Source: GCA-002712045 sp028112705
GTDB lineage: Bacteria; Pseudomonadota; Alphaproteobacteria; Rhodobacterales; Rhodobacteraceae
NCBI GenBank assembly: GCA_028112705.1
Contig: JAOGYN010000012.1
Span: forward strand, 1-62,607
Length of the DNA: 62,607 nt
Reading direction: 5' to 3'
In this document: piece after piece, positions 54,716-62,607 of the stretch
Numbering within the stretch: position 1 is the stretch's first letter
Layout of the letters: the number at the start of each line of letters is the position of its first letter
Notes under the pieces: model-generated
Told to the model about the DNA's origin: nothing
What the model saw: only the letters and a program-made list of their open reading frames with translations
Database searches by the model: none
Made by a program: the position numbers and the translations under genes

Positions 54716-55495
54716 ATGGATCTTGGAATAAATGGAAAATGGGCTATTGTCTGTGCTTCTTCAAAGGGTTTAGGATTTGGCTGTGCTAAAGCACTGGCAA
54801 TGGAAGGCGTAAACGTAGTAATAAATTCCAGATCTGAAGAGGCTCTAGAAAACGCAGGTAATACTATTAGAGAACTTTCTTCATCAAAAGTAATTTGTGT
54901 GCCTGGTGATGTTACTACTACAGAGGGTCGTGCCAAAATATTAAACGCGTGTGAGGCTCCAGATATTTTAGTAACCAATGCTGGAGGTCCTCCTCCTGGC
55001 TTATGGTCAGATTGGGATCGTGAGGACTTTATCAAGGCTATTGATGCAAATATGTTAACTCCTATTTCACTGATACAGTCTGTACTTCCTAATATGATAT
55101 CATCTGGCTGGGGGAGGATAGTAAATATAACATCACAATCTGTTAAAGCCCCAATTGCGGTACTGGGACTATCTAATTCTGCCCGAGCAGGTTTAACTGG
55201 ATTTGTTGCAGGGACCGCGAGACAAGTTGCAGGTTCTGGCGTCACAATAAATAATTTGTTACCTGGAATTCATGCAACTGACAGGGCAATTTCACTCGAC
55301 ACAGGCGTTTCAAAAGCACAAAGCATTTCTATTGCTGAGGCTAAAGTTCAGCGTTGTAAAGATATTCCTGCAGGCAGGTATGGCACCTCAGATGAGTTTG
55401 GCGCAGCATGTGCTTTTTTATGTTCAAAGCATTCAGGTTTTATAATTGGTCAAAATATTTTATTGGATGGTGGTGGAGTAAATGCGACTTTCTAA
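54716..55495 (+). CDS. Short-chain dehydrogenase/reductase family protein with altered catalytic residues
   Basis: 259-residue Rossmann-fold SDR. The cofactor loop ASSKGLGFG (residues 14-22), TNAGG and the C-terminal LDGGG are classical. The active-site serine region NITSQ (137-141) is present. Where the catalytic YxxxK should be, the sequence is SNSAR (153-157), with Ser for Tyr and Arg for Lys. This occurs in a recognised SDR subgroup often annotated as FabG-like, so annotation as an active 3-oxoacyl reductase would be unsafe. The ATG at 54716 is chosen because GAGGA lies seven bases upstream; an ATG at 54692 would add eight residues. Confidence 0.85.
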   Translation: MDLGINGKWAIVCASSKGLGFGCAKALAMEGVNVVINSRSEEALENAGNTIRELSSSKVICVPGDVTTTEGRAKILNACEAPDILVTNAGGPPPGLWSDWDREDFIKAIDANMLTPISLIQSVLPNMISSGWGRIVNITSQSVKAPIAVLGLSNSARAGLTGFVAGTARQVAGSGVTINNLLPGIHATDRAISLDTGVSKAQSISIAEAKVQRCKDIPAGRYGTSDEFGAACAFLCSKHSGFIIGQNILLDGGGVNATF

Positions 55496-55544
55496 TGCGA
55501 TCTTAATCAAATAAAACTAGATAAACTTATAAGATAATTTTTCA

Positions 55545-56648
55545 ATGGAAACCATGGTAGATAAAAATAATTCAGAGGTATTGAGATTAGAAGTTAACAA
55601 TCTATACCATCAGTTTGATGGCTCTAACGTTGTTGAAAATGTTTCTTTATCAGTTCGACCAGGGCAAGTTACTTGTTTACTTGGACCTTCAGGGTGTGGA
55701 AAATCAACTACTTTACGTATAATTGCTGGTGTGGAGAGGCAACAAAAGGGTTCGATTCTTTTGGATGGCAAGGTGGTTTCGGATTCTAAAATACACGTCC
55801 AACCAGATCAAAGAAGAGTTGGCTTGATGTTCCAAGATTTTGCACTTTTTCCTCATCTCGATATTAACAGTAATGTTGGGTTTGGTCTGGATAGACGAGA
55901 TAAAAGTAATCAAGAAAGAATAAACGTTTTATTGGCTCGAGTTGGATTAGATGGGTTTCAAAAAAAATATCCTCATCAGCTTTCAGGTGGAGAGCAGCAA
56001 AGGGTAGCGCTTGTGAGAGCATTAGCTCCAAGACCAAGGTTGATGTTGATGGATGAGCCATTTTCTGGTTTAGATTTACGTTTGCGTGATGAAATACGCG
56101 ATATGACACTTGATCTATTGAGAGAGGAAGGGACAGCTGTATTACTTGTTACCCATGATCCAGATGAGGCCATGCGAATGGCTGATGAAATAGCTTTAAT
56201 GCGAAAAGGCACAATAATTCAAAAAGGAGCACCTTACAATATTTATAATGCTCCAATTGATAAGGCAGCAGCAGCCTTTTTCTCGGATATAAATGTGATC
56301 AAAGGATTATCAAATAATTCACTAACTCAAACACCGTTTGGCCAGTTTTTGGCTCCTGGGTTCAAAAATGGACAGGCTGTTGAAATTGTTATCCGCCCTC
56401 AACATCTAAAAATGGATTTTGACAGGAATGGCAGAGGACCAAACGCGACAGTTCAAGATGGTGTCCCTGCCAAGGCTATTGTTTCAAACTCGAGGTTTAT
56501 GGGTGGACAAAGTTTAGTTGAGTTTAAAATGGAGTCGGACTCATCTTATCTTAAGGCTACAGTTCCTGCAGTATTTTTGCCAAAAAAAGGTACAGTATTA
56601 TGGTTATCAATGCGTCGTGATCGTTGTTTTGTGTTTCCAATAAGGTAA
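55545..56648 (+). CDS. ABC transporter ATP-binding protein, iron(III)/polyamine-like (FbpC/PotA type)
   Basis: 367-residue ATPase of the CUT1/FbpC-like class. Walker A is GPSGCGKST near residue 45, the Q-loop is in MFQDFALFPH, the signature is LSGGEQQR, Walker B is LMLMDEPFSG, and the H-loop is in LVTHDPDEA. The C-terminal approximately 110 residues form a TOBE-like regulatory domain. The order of domains and the RVGLMFQDFALFPHL block favour ferric-iron transporters. No permease or binding-protein gene adjoins it, so its partners are elsewhere or it serves several systems. An ATG at 55557 is an alternative start. Confidence 0.85.
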   Translation: METMVDKNNSEVLRLEVNNLYHQFDGSNVVENVSLSVRPGQVTCLLGPSGCGKSTTLRIIAGVERQQKGSILLDGKVVSDSKIHVQPDQRRVGLMFQDFALFPHLDINSNVGFGLDRRDKSNQERINVLLARVGLDGFQKKYPHQLSGGEQQRVALVRALAPRPRLMLMDEPFSGLDLRLRDEIRDMTLDLLREEGTAVLLVTHDPDEAMRMADEIALMRKGTIIQKGAPYNIYNAPIDKAAAAFFSDINVIKGLSNNSLTQTPFGQFLAPGFKNGQAVEIVIRPQHLKMDFDRNGRGPNATVQDGVPAKAIVSNSRFMGGQSLVEFKMESDSSYLKATVPAVFLPKKGTVLWLSMRRDRCFVFPIR

Positions 56649-56671
56649 AAGGTGTATAATTATTTTACATT

Positions 56672-56692
56672 TAGGGCTTTTAGGGCTTTTAG
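56672..56692. repeat. Short tandem repeat between ABC ATPase gene and tatA
   Basis: TTAGGGCTTT occurs twice in tandem and is followed by AGCTTTGGGTTTTT. It may be part of a weak transcription end for the ABC gene; stem pairing is poor. Confidence 0.35.
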
Positions 56693-56766
56693 CTTTGGGT
56701 TTTTGTTCTTAAATATAGATAGTTACTGAATTTTTTTGGCATATTGTGCCTTTGAGGGAGATTATA

Positions 56767-56982
56767 ATGCTTAATAATATAGGTATACCAGGAATTTTAC
56801 TTATAGCAGTGGTTGTTTTGGTTTTATTTGGACGCGGCAAGGTATCGTCTTTGATGGGCGAGGTTGGCAAAGGGATTACGGCTTTTAAGAAAGGCGTGAC
56901 TGATGGAAAGCAAGAAATTGAGACAGAAAATGCAGAAGAGGCAAAAGACGTGACGCCTGAAGCTGAAAAAGATAATACTTAA
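56767..56982 (+). CDS. tatA: Sec-independent translocase subunit TatA
   Basis: 71-residue pore-forming Tat component: an N-terminal transmembrane helix (IGIPGILLIAVVVLVLFGRGK) with the FGRGK hinge, an amphipathic helix (VSSLMGEVGKGITAFKKGV) and an acidic tail. The ATG at 56767 is chosen because GAGGGAG lies six bases upstream. A start at 56746 would add seven residues before a short N-terminus that is otherwise typical. First gene of tatABC. Confidence 0.94.
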   Translation: MLNNIGIPGILLIAVVVLVLFGRGKVSSLMGEVGKGITAFKKGVTDGKQEIETENAEEAKDVTPEAEKDNT

Positions 56983-57027
56983 GTAAGCATTCATTTGATT
57001 GTTTAATTTTTTCTGGAGAATTTATTG

Positions 57028-57588
57028 ATGTTTGATCTTGGTTGGACTGAACTTTTGTTGATTGGTATAGTTGCCTTGATTGTGGTTGGACCTAAAGATT
57101 TGCCTGGAATGTTTCGTAATCTTGGCAAGATGATGGCTCGAGTACGTGCTATGGCAAGTGAGTTTCAAAGGTCAATGGAAGATGCAGCTGATGCATCTGG
57201 TGCAAGTGATATCGCTGCAGATTTAAAAAAAATAACTTCGCCAAAATCGATGGGCTTAGATGCACTAAAAAATTTGGCCCCATCCTTTGATGAAAACTCC
57301 AAACAAAGTGCAAAATTAGAAGCGACAAAAGCCGAAATGGAAACAGTTCGAAAAAAACATGTTGATGAGATTTCAAAAAAGAATGCTGTTGCTTCTAAGA
57401 AAATTCAAGAATTTGCTGAAAAAGCAGATTCAGGTATAACGGAATCCACACTAAAGACTAAGCCAACACCAAAGACTAAGCCAACACCAAAGACTAAGCC
57501 AACACCAAAGACAAAGCTAACACCAAAGAAAAAGACAGTAACAGAAAAAAAATCTTCAGTAAAAACTGTTAAGAAGAACAAAAAATGA
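57028..57588 (+). CDS. tatB: Sec-independent translocase subunit TatB
   Basis: 186-residue Tat receptor component with the TatB-type start MFDLGWTELLLIGIVALIVVGP, whose glutamate in the membrane helix is diagnostic, then a GPKDLPG hinge, an amphipathic helix and a long charged tail. The tail contains four 18-base tandem repeats (57453-57524) coding for PTPKTK-type units, then a lysine-rich end. GGAG lies nine bases before the ATG; a TTG one codon earlier is less likely. It overlaps tatC by four bases. Confidence 0.94.
   Translation: MFDLGWTELLLIGIVALIVVGPKDLPGMFRNLGKMMARVRAMASEFQRSMEDAADASGASDIAADLKKITSPKSMGLDALKNLAPSFDENSKQSAKLEATKAEMETVRKKHVDEISKKNAVASKKIQEFAEKADSGITESTLKTKPTPKTKPTPKTKPTPKTKLTPKKKTVTEKKSSVKTVKKNKK
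57453..57524 (+). repeat. Four 18-bp tandem repeats in the tatB tail
   Basis: The unit AAAGACTAAGCCAACACC is present in three perfect copies and one with two changes. As 18 is divisible by three, copy-number change would only lengthen or shorten the Lys/Pro/Thr tail by six residues per unit. Confidence 0.9.
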
Positions 57589-58412
57589 GTGATGAAGTAG
57601 AATCCAATGCTGCGCCTCTAATTGAGCATTTAACTGAGTTGCGGACACGATTGATAAAATCTGTTGTAGCATTTTTGGTAGGCATGATTATTTGTTTTAC
57701 TGTATGGAATTCTATATTTAATTTTTTAACTTATCCACTTTGCTCAGCTATGATGGAAAGAGGTCAAGAAGATTGTGGTTTGATTTTGATTAAGCTTCAA
57801 GAAGGTTTTTTTGTTGCTATTTCAATTTCATTTTTGGGAGGGTTTATTTTAGCTTTCCCATATATTGCATTTCAACTTTGGAGATTTGTTGCTCCTGGAC
57901 TTTATAAAACTGAAAAAGGTGCTTTTTTACCATTTTTGTTAGCTTCTCCTTTTATGTTTTTTTTAGGTGCTTCATTTGCTTTTTGGGTTGTGACACCTTT
58001 AGCCTTTGATTTCTTTTTGGGGTTCCAGCAACCGGGTTCCTTAGGAGAGATCCAAGATGGTGAAAGTGGCATTGCGGCTGTTGCTTTCCAGGGTTCAGCA
58101 CAGGAATACTTATCCTTAACTATTAAATTTATTGTGTCATTTGGGTTATGCTTTCAATTGCCAGTATTGTTAACACTTATGGGTAAGGTGGGATTGGTAA
58201 GTTCTGAGGGTCTAAAAACTGTGAGAAAGTACGCTGTCATTGGTATATTGGTCATGGCAGCCATTGTCACACCTCCTGATATAATAACTCAAGTTATTTT
58301 GTTTGTTGTTGTATATGGTCTTTATGAATTATCTATCTTTTTGGTAAGAAGAGTTGAAAAGAAAAGTGATCAAGATTCTGATTTGGACGATGCTGATGAA
58401 ACCGATGAGTAA
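57585..58412 (+). CDS. tatC: Sec-independent translocase subunit TatC
   Basis: 275-residue membrane protein with six transmembrane helices that recognises twin-arginine signals. The N-terminal APLIEHLTELRTRLIKS, the first periplasmic loop with its cysteines, the FPYIAFQLWRFVAPGLYKTE loop with the conserved glutamate and KYAVIGILVMAAIVTPPD are typical. The acidic tail (SDQDSDLDDADETDE) is unremarkable. It overlaps tatB by four bases. No Tat-dependent substrate is evident in this window, since SoeA lacks a signal. Confidence 0.96.
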   Translation: MSDEVESNAAPLIEHLTELRTRLIKSVVAFLVGMIICFTVWNSIFNFLTYPLCSAMMERGQEDCGLILIKLQEGFFVAISISFLGGFILAFPYIAFQLWRFVAPGLYKTEKGAFLPFLLASPFMFFLGASFAFWVVTPLAFDFFLGFQQPGSLGEIQDGESGIAAVAFQGSAQEYLSLTIKFIVSFGLCFQLPVLLTLMGKVGLVSSEGLKTVRKYAVIGILVMAAIVTPPDIITQVILFVVVYGLYELSIFLVRRVEKKSDQDSDLDDADETDE

Positions 58413-58423
58413 GATTGCAATTT

Positions 58424-59260
58424 ATGGGTGATGAATTAAATCGAATTGCGGATGCTATGGAGAGACTGGCTCCTATCTCTAATGAAGGCCCAAACTTCTC
58501 CGAAAATGATGTTTATTTGTGGGGTGTTATGCCAGATAGGTTAGAACCTGTGCCTGATTTTAATACTTTGAGTTTAGAGCTCTTACATGGCATAAAAAAT
58601 GCTAGAGACACATTACTAAGAAACACTGAACAATTTGCAAAAGGCTTCCCTGCGAATAATGCGCTGTTGTGGGGTGCACGTGGAATGGGCAAATCGTCTC
58701 TCATAAAAGCTGTTTATAGTAAGGTTTTAGAGTTAGAAAAAGATGTTAAACTAATCGAGATTCAGCGTGAGGATTTACCCTCGATTTCAAGGTTACTAAT
58801 TAAATTAAAAAAGGTAGAACAAAGATTCATATTATTTTGTGATGATTTGAGTTTTAATAATGATGATGCATCTTATAAATCATTAAAAGCTGTGCTGGAT
58901 GGCGGAGTAGATGGAACCCCTGAAAATGTTATATTCTATGCTACTTCCAATCGGCGTCACCTGATGCCACGTGATATGATTGAGAATGAGCGCAGCTCTG
59001 CAATTAATCCCGGTGAGGCGATTGAAGAGAAGGTTTCTTTGTCAGATAGGTTTGGCTTATGGCTTGGATTCCACTCCTGCGATCAAGAAACCTACTTAGA
59101 TATTGTGACTGGTTACTGTAACGCTTATGCCCTTAATATGGACATTGGCGAGTTACATTCAGAAGCTATAGAATGGCAAGCAATACGAGGTTCACGATCT
59201 GGAAGGGTTGCATGGCAATACTTCTTGGATCTTGCAGGCCGTAAAGGGGTAAAGATTTGA
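58424..59260 (+). CDS. DUF815 family AAA-type ATPase
   Basis: 278-residue P-loop protein matching DUF815 (PF05673). Walker A is GARGMGKSSLIKA near residue 86, Walker B FILFCDDLSF, and the sensor region VIFYATSNRRHLMPRDM is distinctive, followed by LSDRFGLWLGFHSCDQETYL. Cellular role unknown. It follows tatC within 11 bases and is probably cotranscribed; the same linkage is common in alphaproteobacteria. A TTG at 58415 is an alternative start, as neither start has a strong ribosome-binding site. Its stop abuts the convergent LytM gene. Confidence 0.85.
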   Translation: MGDELNRIADAMERLAPISNEGPNFSENDVYLWGVMPDRLEPVPDFNTLSLELLHGIKNARDTLLRNTEQFAKGFPANNALLWGARGMGKSSLIKAVYSKVLELEKDVKLIEIQREDLPSISRLLIKLKKVEQRFILFCDDLSFNNDDASYKSLKAVLDGGVDGTPENVIFYATSNRRHLMPRDMIENERSSAINPGEAIEEKVSLSDRFGLWLGFHSCDQETYLDIVTGYCNAYALNMDIGELHSEAIEWQAIRGSRSGRVAWQYFLDLAGRKGVKI

Positions 59261-60148
59261 TTATTGCTCAAAGAATTGTATAGGATCAACGCGTTGGTTG
59301 TCTTTAATCATTTCAAAATGTAAAAAGTTTTTTCCAGGAGCAACCGATCCAATAATCTGCCCTCTTTTTACTAAATCTCCTTTTTGCAAGTTAACATCTG
59401 ATATGTTCGTATATGCTGATAAAATATTATCCTTATGTTTAATAAAGATTATTGTAGGCTGATTTTCACCTTTTGATACTAATGCAACTGTACCATTATT
59501 AGAGGCGGCAACTGGACTACCCTCTGGGGCTTTAATATTAATACCTTGATTGCCATTAGTATCATATGAAAATGGATTTGAAATTTCACCATCTATTGGT
59601 TTAAGAAAAGATTTTTTTTTCAATTGCTGATCGTTAGAACTTGTTTGTATGTCATCAGCTTTAATTGTTTTATTACTTTCGCTATCTTCCTCTTTGACTT
59701 TTATAACTTCTTTAACAATTGTATCTTTTTTTACTTGAACGCGATCAATTGCCTTTGAGGCCATCTTAGCTATATTAATGGTATTGTCAGTTTTATTTTC
59801 TTTTGAATTGACTGGGATAGCCAGTATTTCGCCTTGGCTCAGTTTATAATTCTCTGACAATCCATTATAAACTGCCAATTGTTTAGATGAAACATTTATA
59901 CGGTTGGCTACATTATACAGTTTTTCACCATTTTTTGCTCTAACAATTGAATAGGTGGAAAATTTTATTATACCTGTTTCTTTTGGTAATGAGGCGTCTG
60001 AGCTTTTTGTTTTATATAATGTTGTTGGTAAATCTATATATTGCGAATAATCTAAATTTGTTTCGCAACCAGAAACTATCATGGTTGCCATGCAATAGAT
60101 AAAATTTCTTAAATTTAAATACTTAATTAATTGGGTGACCTGAATCAT
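59261..60148 (-). CDS. nlpD: LysM/LytM lipoprotein, NlpD-like amidase activator with degenerate active site
   Basis: 295 residues. A signal peptide ends at a lipobox (IVSGC, cysteine 28). A LysM peptidoglycan-binding domain spans about 66-112 (YSIVRAKNGEKLYNVANRINVS), a low-complexity K/E/S/N linker about 113-180, and an M23/LytM domain 181-292. Zinc ligands of active M23 peptidases are mostly lost: NQGIN (200-204) stands where HxGxD is expected, and FLHFE keeps only one histidine of HxH. It is therefore likely a non-enzymatic activator of septal amidases, like NlpD, which suits the division-rich setting. It lies in the conserved surE-pcm-nlpD set. Confidence 0.85.
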   Translation of the reverse strand: MIQVTQLIKYLNLRNFIYCMATMIVSGCETNLDYSQYIDLPTTLYKTKSSDASLPKETGIIKFSTYSIVRAKNGEKLYNVANRINVSSKQLAVYNGLSENYKLSQGEILAIPVNSKENKTDNTINIAKMASKAIDRVQVKKDTIVKEVIKVKEEDSESNKTIKADDIQTSSNDQQLKKKSFLKPIDGEISNPFSYDTNGNQGINIKAPEGSPVAASNNGTVALVSKGENQPTIIFIKHKDNILSAYTNISDVNLQKGDLVKRGQIIGSVAPGKNFLHFEMIKDNQRVDPIQFFEQ

Positions 60149-60191
60149 TTTTTTCTCATTTTAATTACATGGGTTATTATAACTATTGTTT

Positions 60192-60827
60192 TTACACCTC
60201 TGCAATCCCTTCTATTAGAGGAACAAATCGAACTTCTCCCATTTCATGATAACTCAAACCTTTTTCAGTTTTGGTTATTTTAATCATTGTTTGAACAGAA
60301 TCTGACTGACCAACTGGTAATACCATGATTCCATTTACTTTTAACTGCTCTAAAAGTGGCGCAGGAGGATCTTCAGCTGCGGCAGTTAATAAAATTCGGT
60401 CAAAGGGTGCCTGAGCCGGAAGCCCACGTGAACCATCTGAACGCATTGCCGTAATATTGCTTAAGTTTAAATTATCAAAAACATTTTGTGCTTGTATAAT
60501 TAGTTCCAAGTGACGTTCTAACGTATACACTCGTCTTGCTAAGCGAGATAAAATTGCGGCTTGGTATCCTGACCCAGTTCCAATCTCTAGGACCTTACAC
60601 CTAGGAGTAACATTAAGACTTTGGGTCATTTGTGCAACGATTGAGGGTTGGCTTATTGTTTGCCCACAAGCAATTGGTAGGGGTATATCTTGATAAGCTT
60701 TTTCTTCAAAAACACCTTTTAAAAAATTTCTTCGATCTATTTTTTCCATTGCGTTCAGAACTCTGGAGTCAGTTATGCCTCTGCTTCGAATAGCATATAA
60801 AAATTGCATTTTTTCTTCAGGTGTCAT
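60192..60827 (-). CDS. pcm: Protein-L-isoaspartate O-methyltransferase
   Basis: 211-residue SAM-dependent repair enzyme for isoaspartyl residues. It has the family block CGQTISQPSIVAQMTQ, the SAM-binding VLEIGTGSGYQAAIL and SDGSRGLPAQAPFDRILLTAA. The start overlaps the surE end by 11 bases on the same strand, so the two are translationally coupled. The surE-pcm-nlpD order is widely conserved in proteobacteria. Confidence 0.95.
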   Translation of the reverse strand: MTPEEKMQFLYAIRSRGITDSRVLNAMEKIDRRNFLKGVFEEKAYQDIPLPIACGQTISQPSIVAQMTQSLNVTPRCKVLEIGTGSGYQAAILSRLARRVYTLERHLELIIQAQNVFDNLNLSNITAMRSDGSRGLPAQAPFDRILLTAAAEDPPAPLLEQLKVNGIMVLPVGQSDSVQTMIKITKTEKGLSYHEMGEVRFVPLIEGIAEV

Positions 60828-61614
60828 TGGTTTTAAATAATTTTTGCAAGCGATTTAAAGTATTATAATCTGTTAAGTCAGTCTTCATAGGTGTTACAGA
60901 AATATATCCATCTAAGTTGGCTGCTGCGTCAGTGTTCTTTGCTGTTGGGACATCTTGCGCACCCCCCTTGATCCACAAAAACTTTCGGCCACCAGGCGAG
61001 ATATGAGGTTCAACACCAAAAGATGTATTTTGCCTAAAACCTTGAGAGGAAATCTTACTACCTTTGACTTTCTGAGATGGAACTGGAGGGAAGTTGATAT
61101 TATAAAATATTCTATAGTCTCCAGTGCCCCAATCGCCTTCCTTAAGTAATTTTTGTATAACCGAAGCACCGTAAGCACCAGCGGCTTCAAATGGATTTTC
61201 AATTGAGATGTTTTTTGGACCTAGATATTGTGAAAGAGCAATTGATTTAATTTTATGAATCGTGCCTTCAATAGCAGCTCCAATCGTTCCAGAATAAAGT
61301 GCATTTTCAGCCGAATTATTTCCTCGATTTACACCAGATAGGATTATTTGAGGTTTATTATCTTTCATAACTTCATAAATCCCAGCTAATACGCAATCAG
61401 CAGGCGATCCATCTACAGCAAATTTTTTTTCCGAAACTTTAGAAATCATCATTGGTTTTGTGAAACTAATACAGTGCGCCACACCTGACTGTTCGTAGGA
61501 AGGTGCTACTACCCAAACTTCTCCTTTGGGACCTGCAATTTCTTTAGCAATTGTTTCTAAAACTTTTAGACCTGGTGCATCTATTCCATCATCATTGGTG
61601 ATTAAAATTCGCAT
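60817..61614 (-). CDS. surE: 5'/3'-nucleotidase SurE
   Basis: 265-residue metal-dependent nucleotidase and exopolyphosphatase. The N-terminal ILITNDDGIDAPGL carries the metal-binding aspartates, SGVNRGNNSAENALYSGTIGAA provides the asparagine ligand, and VDGSPADCVL is the usual surface motif. ATG start. It is transcribed after serS with about 70 bases between them and overlaps pcm. Confidence 0.95.
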   Translation of the reverse strand: MRILITNDDGIDAPGLKVLETIAKEIAGPKGEVWVVAPSYEQSGVAHCISFTKPMMISKVSEKKFAVDGSPADCVLAGIYEVMKDNKPQIILSGVNRGNNSAENALYSGTIGAAIEGTIHKIKSIALSQYLGPKNISIENPFEAAGAYGASVIQKLLKEGDWGTGDYRIFYNINFPPVPSQKVKGSKISSQGFRQNTSFGVEPHISPGGRKFLWIKGGAQDVPTAKNTDAAANLDGYISVTPMKTDLTDYNTLNRLQKLFKTNDT

Positions 61615-61686
61615 TACTAACCTTATTTGTTTTATTAATTTCTTAAAGAATGATTAAGATTTCGTCCAGCAGATTAATCATAGATT

Positions 61687-62607
61687 TTACTCTAAATCCC
61701 CATTTGAATTCAATTTTGATTTGCCACCTAGGTATGGCATTAATACGTCTGGTAATTTTACTGACCCATCAATAAGTTGTCCATTTTCAAGTACAGCAAT
61801 TAAGCACCGACCCACTGCTAGGCCAGATCCATTTAAAGTATGCACGAATTCAAGTTTTTTACTCTGAATTGGTTTGAATCGGGCATTCATTCTACGAGCT
61901 TGAAAATCACCACAAGTTGAACAAGAGCTAATTTCTCGGTATTTATTTTGACCTGGTAACCAAACTTCTATGTCGTGTGTTCTTCGAGCTGATGCGCCCA
62001 TGTCTCCTGTACATAAAACAACAGTTCGATAGGGTAAATGCAAAGACTCTAAGATAGTTTCAGCACATTTGGTCATTCGGTCAAGCTCATCTATTGATTG
62101 TTCTGGATGGACTATGGAAACCATCTCTACTTTCTCAAATTGGTGCTGTCTAAGCATTCCACTTGTATCTCTACCTGCGCTACCTGCTTCTGACCTAAAA
62201 CATAACGAATGTGCAGTCATTCTTATTGGTAGGTCTTCTTCCTTCATGATTTTGTTGGCAACTGTATTGGTTAGTGTGACCTCAGATGTTGGAATTAACC
62301 ATCTTCCATCTGTTGTTTGATAACTATCATCTGTAAATTTTGGTAGTTGGCCCGTCCCAATCATCGCCTCATCGCGAACTAGCACGGGTGTATTCATTTC
62401 AGTTAACTCATGTTTTTCAACATGAGTGTCCAGCATAAACTGCGCCAATGCTCTGTGAAGTCTTGCCAAAGAACCAGTTAATATTACAAACCTTGAGCCT
62501 GATAAATTTCGCGCTGTTTCAAAATCCATAGTTTTTATTGTTGCTGAAAGTTCAAAATGTTCCTTTGCCTTGAATTCAAACTCTGGCTTTTCCCCCCATT
62601 GATTTAT
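61687..62607 (-). CDS. serS: Seryl-tRNA synthetase, N-terminus beyond window edge
   Basis: Class II synthetase charging tRNA-Ser. The visible 306 codons cover the catalytic domain. The frame stays open to the right edge, encoding WGEKPEFEFKAKEHFELSAT before MDFETARNLSGSRF, so the N-terminal coiled-coil arm and start codon lie outside. An internal ATG at 62529 is not the start. Motif 2 is FRSEAGSAGRDTSGMLRQHQFEKVE-like (shown in part: GMLRQHQFEKVEMV), and motif 3 is LNGSGLAVGRCLIAVLEN. It is the upstream member of the serS-surE-pcm-nlpD series. Confidence 0.96.
   Translation of the reverse strand: MNQWGEKPEFEFKAKEHFELSATIKTMDFETARNLSGSRFVILTGSLARLHRALAQFMLDTHVEKHELTEMNTPVLVRDEAMIGTGQLPKFTDDSYQTTDGRWLIPTSEVTLTNTVANKIMKEEDLPIRMTAHSLCFRSEAGSAGRDTSGMLRQHQFEKVEMVSIVHPEQSIDELDRMTKCAETILESLHLPYRTVVLCTGDMGASARRTHDIEVWLPGQNKYREISSCSTCGDFQARRMNARFKPIQSKKLEFVHTLNGSGLAVGRCLIAVLENGQLIDGSVKLPDVLMPYLGGKSKLNSNGDLE

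Noticed and set aside
1..62607. CRISPR arrays, tRNA or rRNA genes, insertion sequences, prophage
   Set aside because: No spaced direct repeats of CRISPR type, no T-loop/acceptor patterns and no transposase-, integrase- or phage-like frames were seen on either strand.

Overview
The window is a dense, AT-rich stretch of an alphaproteobacterial chromosome (roughly one third G+C by eye), almost certainly from a low-GC, streamlined, probably marine member of the Rhodobacterales. Three things support this. The metK gene has a SAM/SAH riboswitch of the type known from Rhodobacterales. The division and cell-wall (dcw) cluster has a long structured leader of the kind that yields the sRNA UpsM in Rhodobacteraceae. 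The gene orders miaB-phoH-ybeY-corC-lnt-metK, aroA-cmk-rpsA-ihfB, and serS-surE-pcm-nlpD/tatCBA are typical of the group. There are no rRNA or tRNA genes, insertion sequences, prophages or CRISPR arrays that I can see.

Layout. 1-5500: the 3' part of a phosphate acetyltransferase gene, then a cytoplasm-facing molybdopterin/Fe-S/membrane oxidoreductase (soeABC type). This pairing fits sulfonate (taurine) carbon use followed by sulfite oxidation. 5532-6023: a hotdog thioesterase. 6183-13579: RNA modification and maturation, lipoprotein acylation and SAM synthesis. 13621-20308: aroA, cmk, rpsA, ihfB, lapA, trpF and trpB. 20347-24054: DUF2237, pth, rplY and DUF1127 genes on the minus strand, then mrp. 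24055-24574: a structured leader with promoter and repeat elements.

24575-43290: a complete dcw cluster in canonical order (mraZ, rsmH, ftsL, ftsI, murE, murF, mraY, murD, ftsW, murG, murC, murB, ddl, ftsQ, ftsA, ftsZ), mostly with stop/start overlaps that imply translational coupling. It is followed by lpxC, bamD and recN (43492-47048). 47181-54540: a ClC channel/antiporter gene, the cobST pair for the aerobic cobaltochelatase, a class-I glutamine amidotransferase-like hydrolase, and prfC. 54716-62607: an SDR with altered catalytic residues, an ABC ATPase without a visible partner, tatABC, a DUF815 ATPase, and, on the minus strand, a degenerate-LytM lipoprotein, pcm, surE and the 3' part of serS.

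Most of the window is well-conserved core genome and I do not see a convincing new multigene system. The points most worth a second look are non-coding. They are the mraZ leader (a promoter about 268 nt from the start codon, four 10-bp-phased repeats at the predicted start site, and a GC-rich foldable RNA), the riboswitch that fixes the metK start, a DUF1127 gene followed by a hairpin with a CUCCC-type loop, a duplicated 17-mer with a hairpin before rpsA, and paired palindromes before soeA. TTG start codons are unusually frequent. Several starts below are placed on internal ATGs because a good Shine-Dalgarno sequence and family length favour them.
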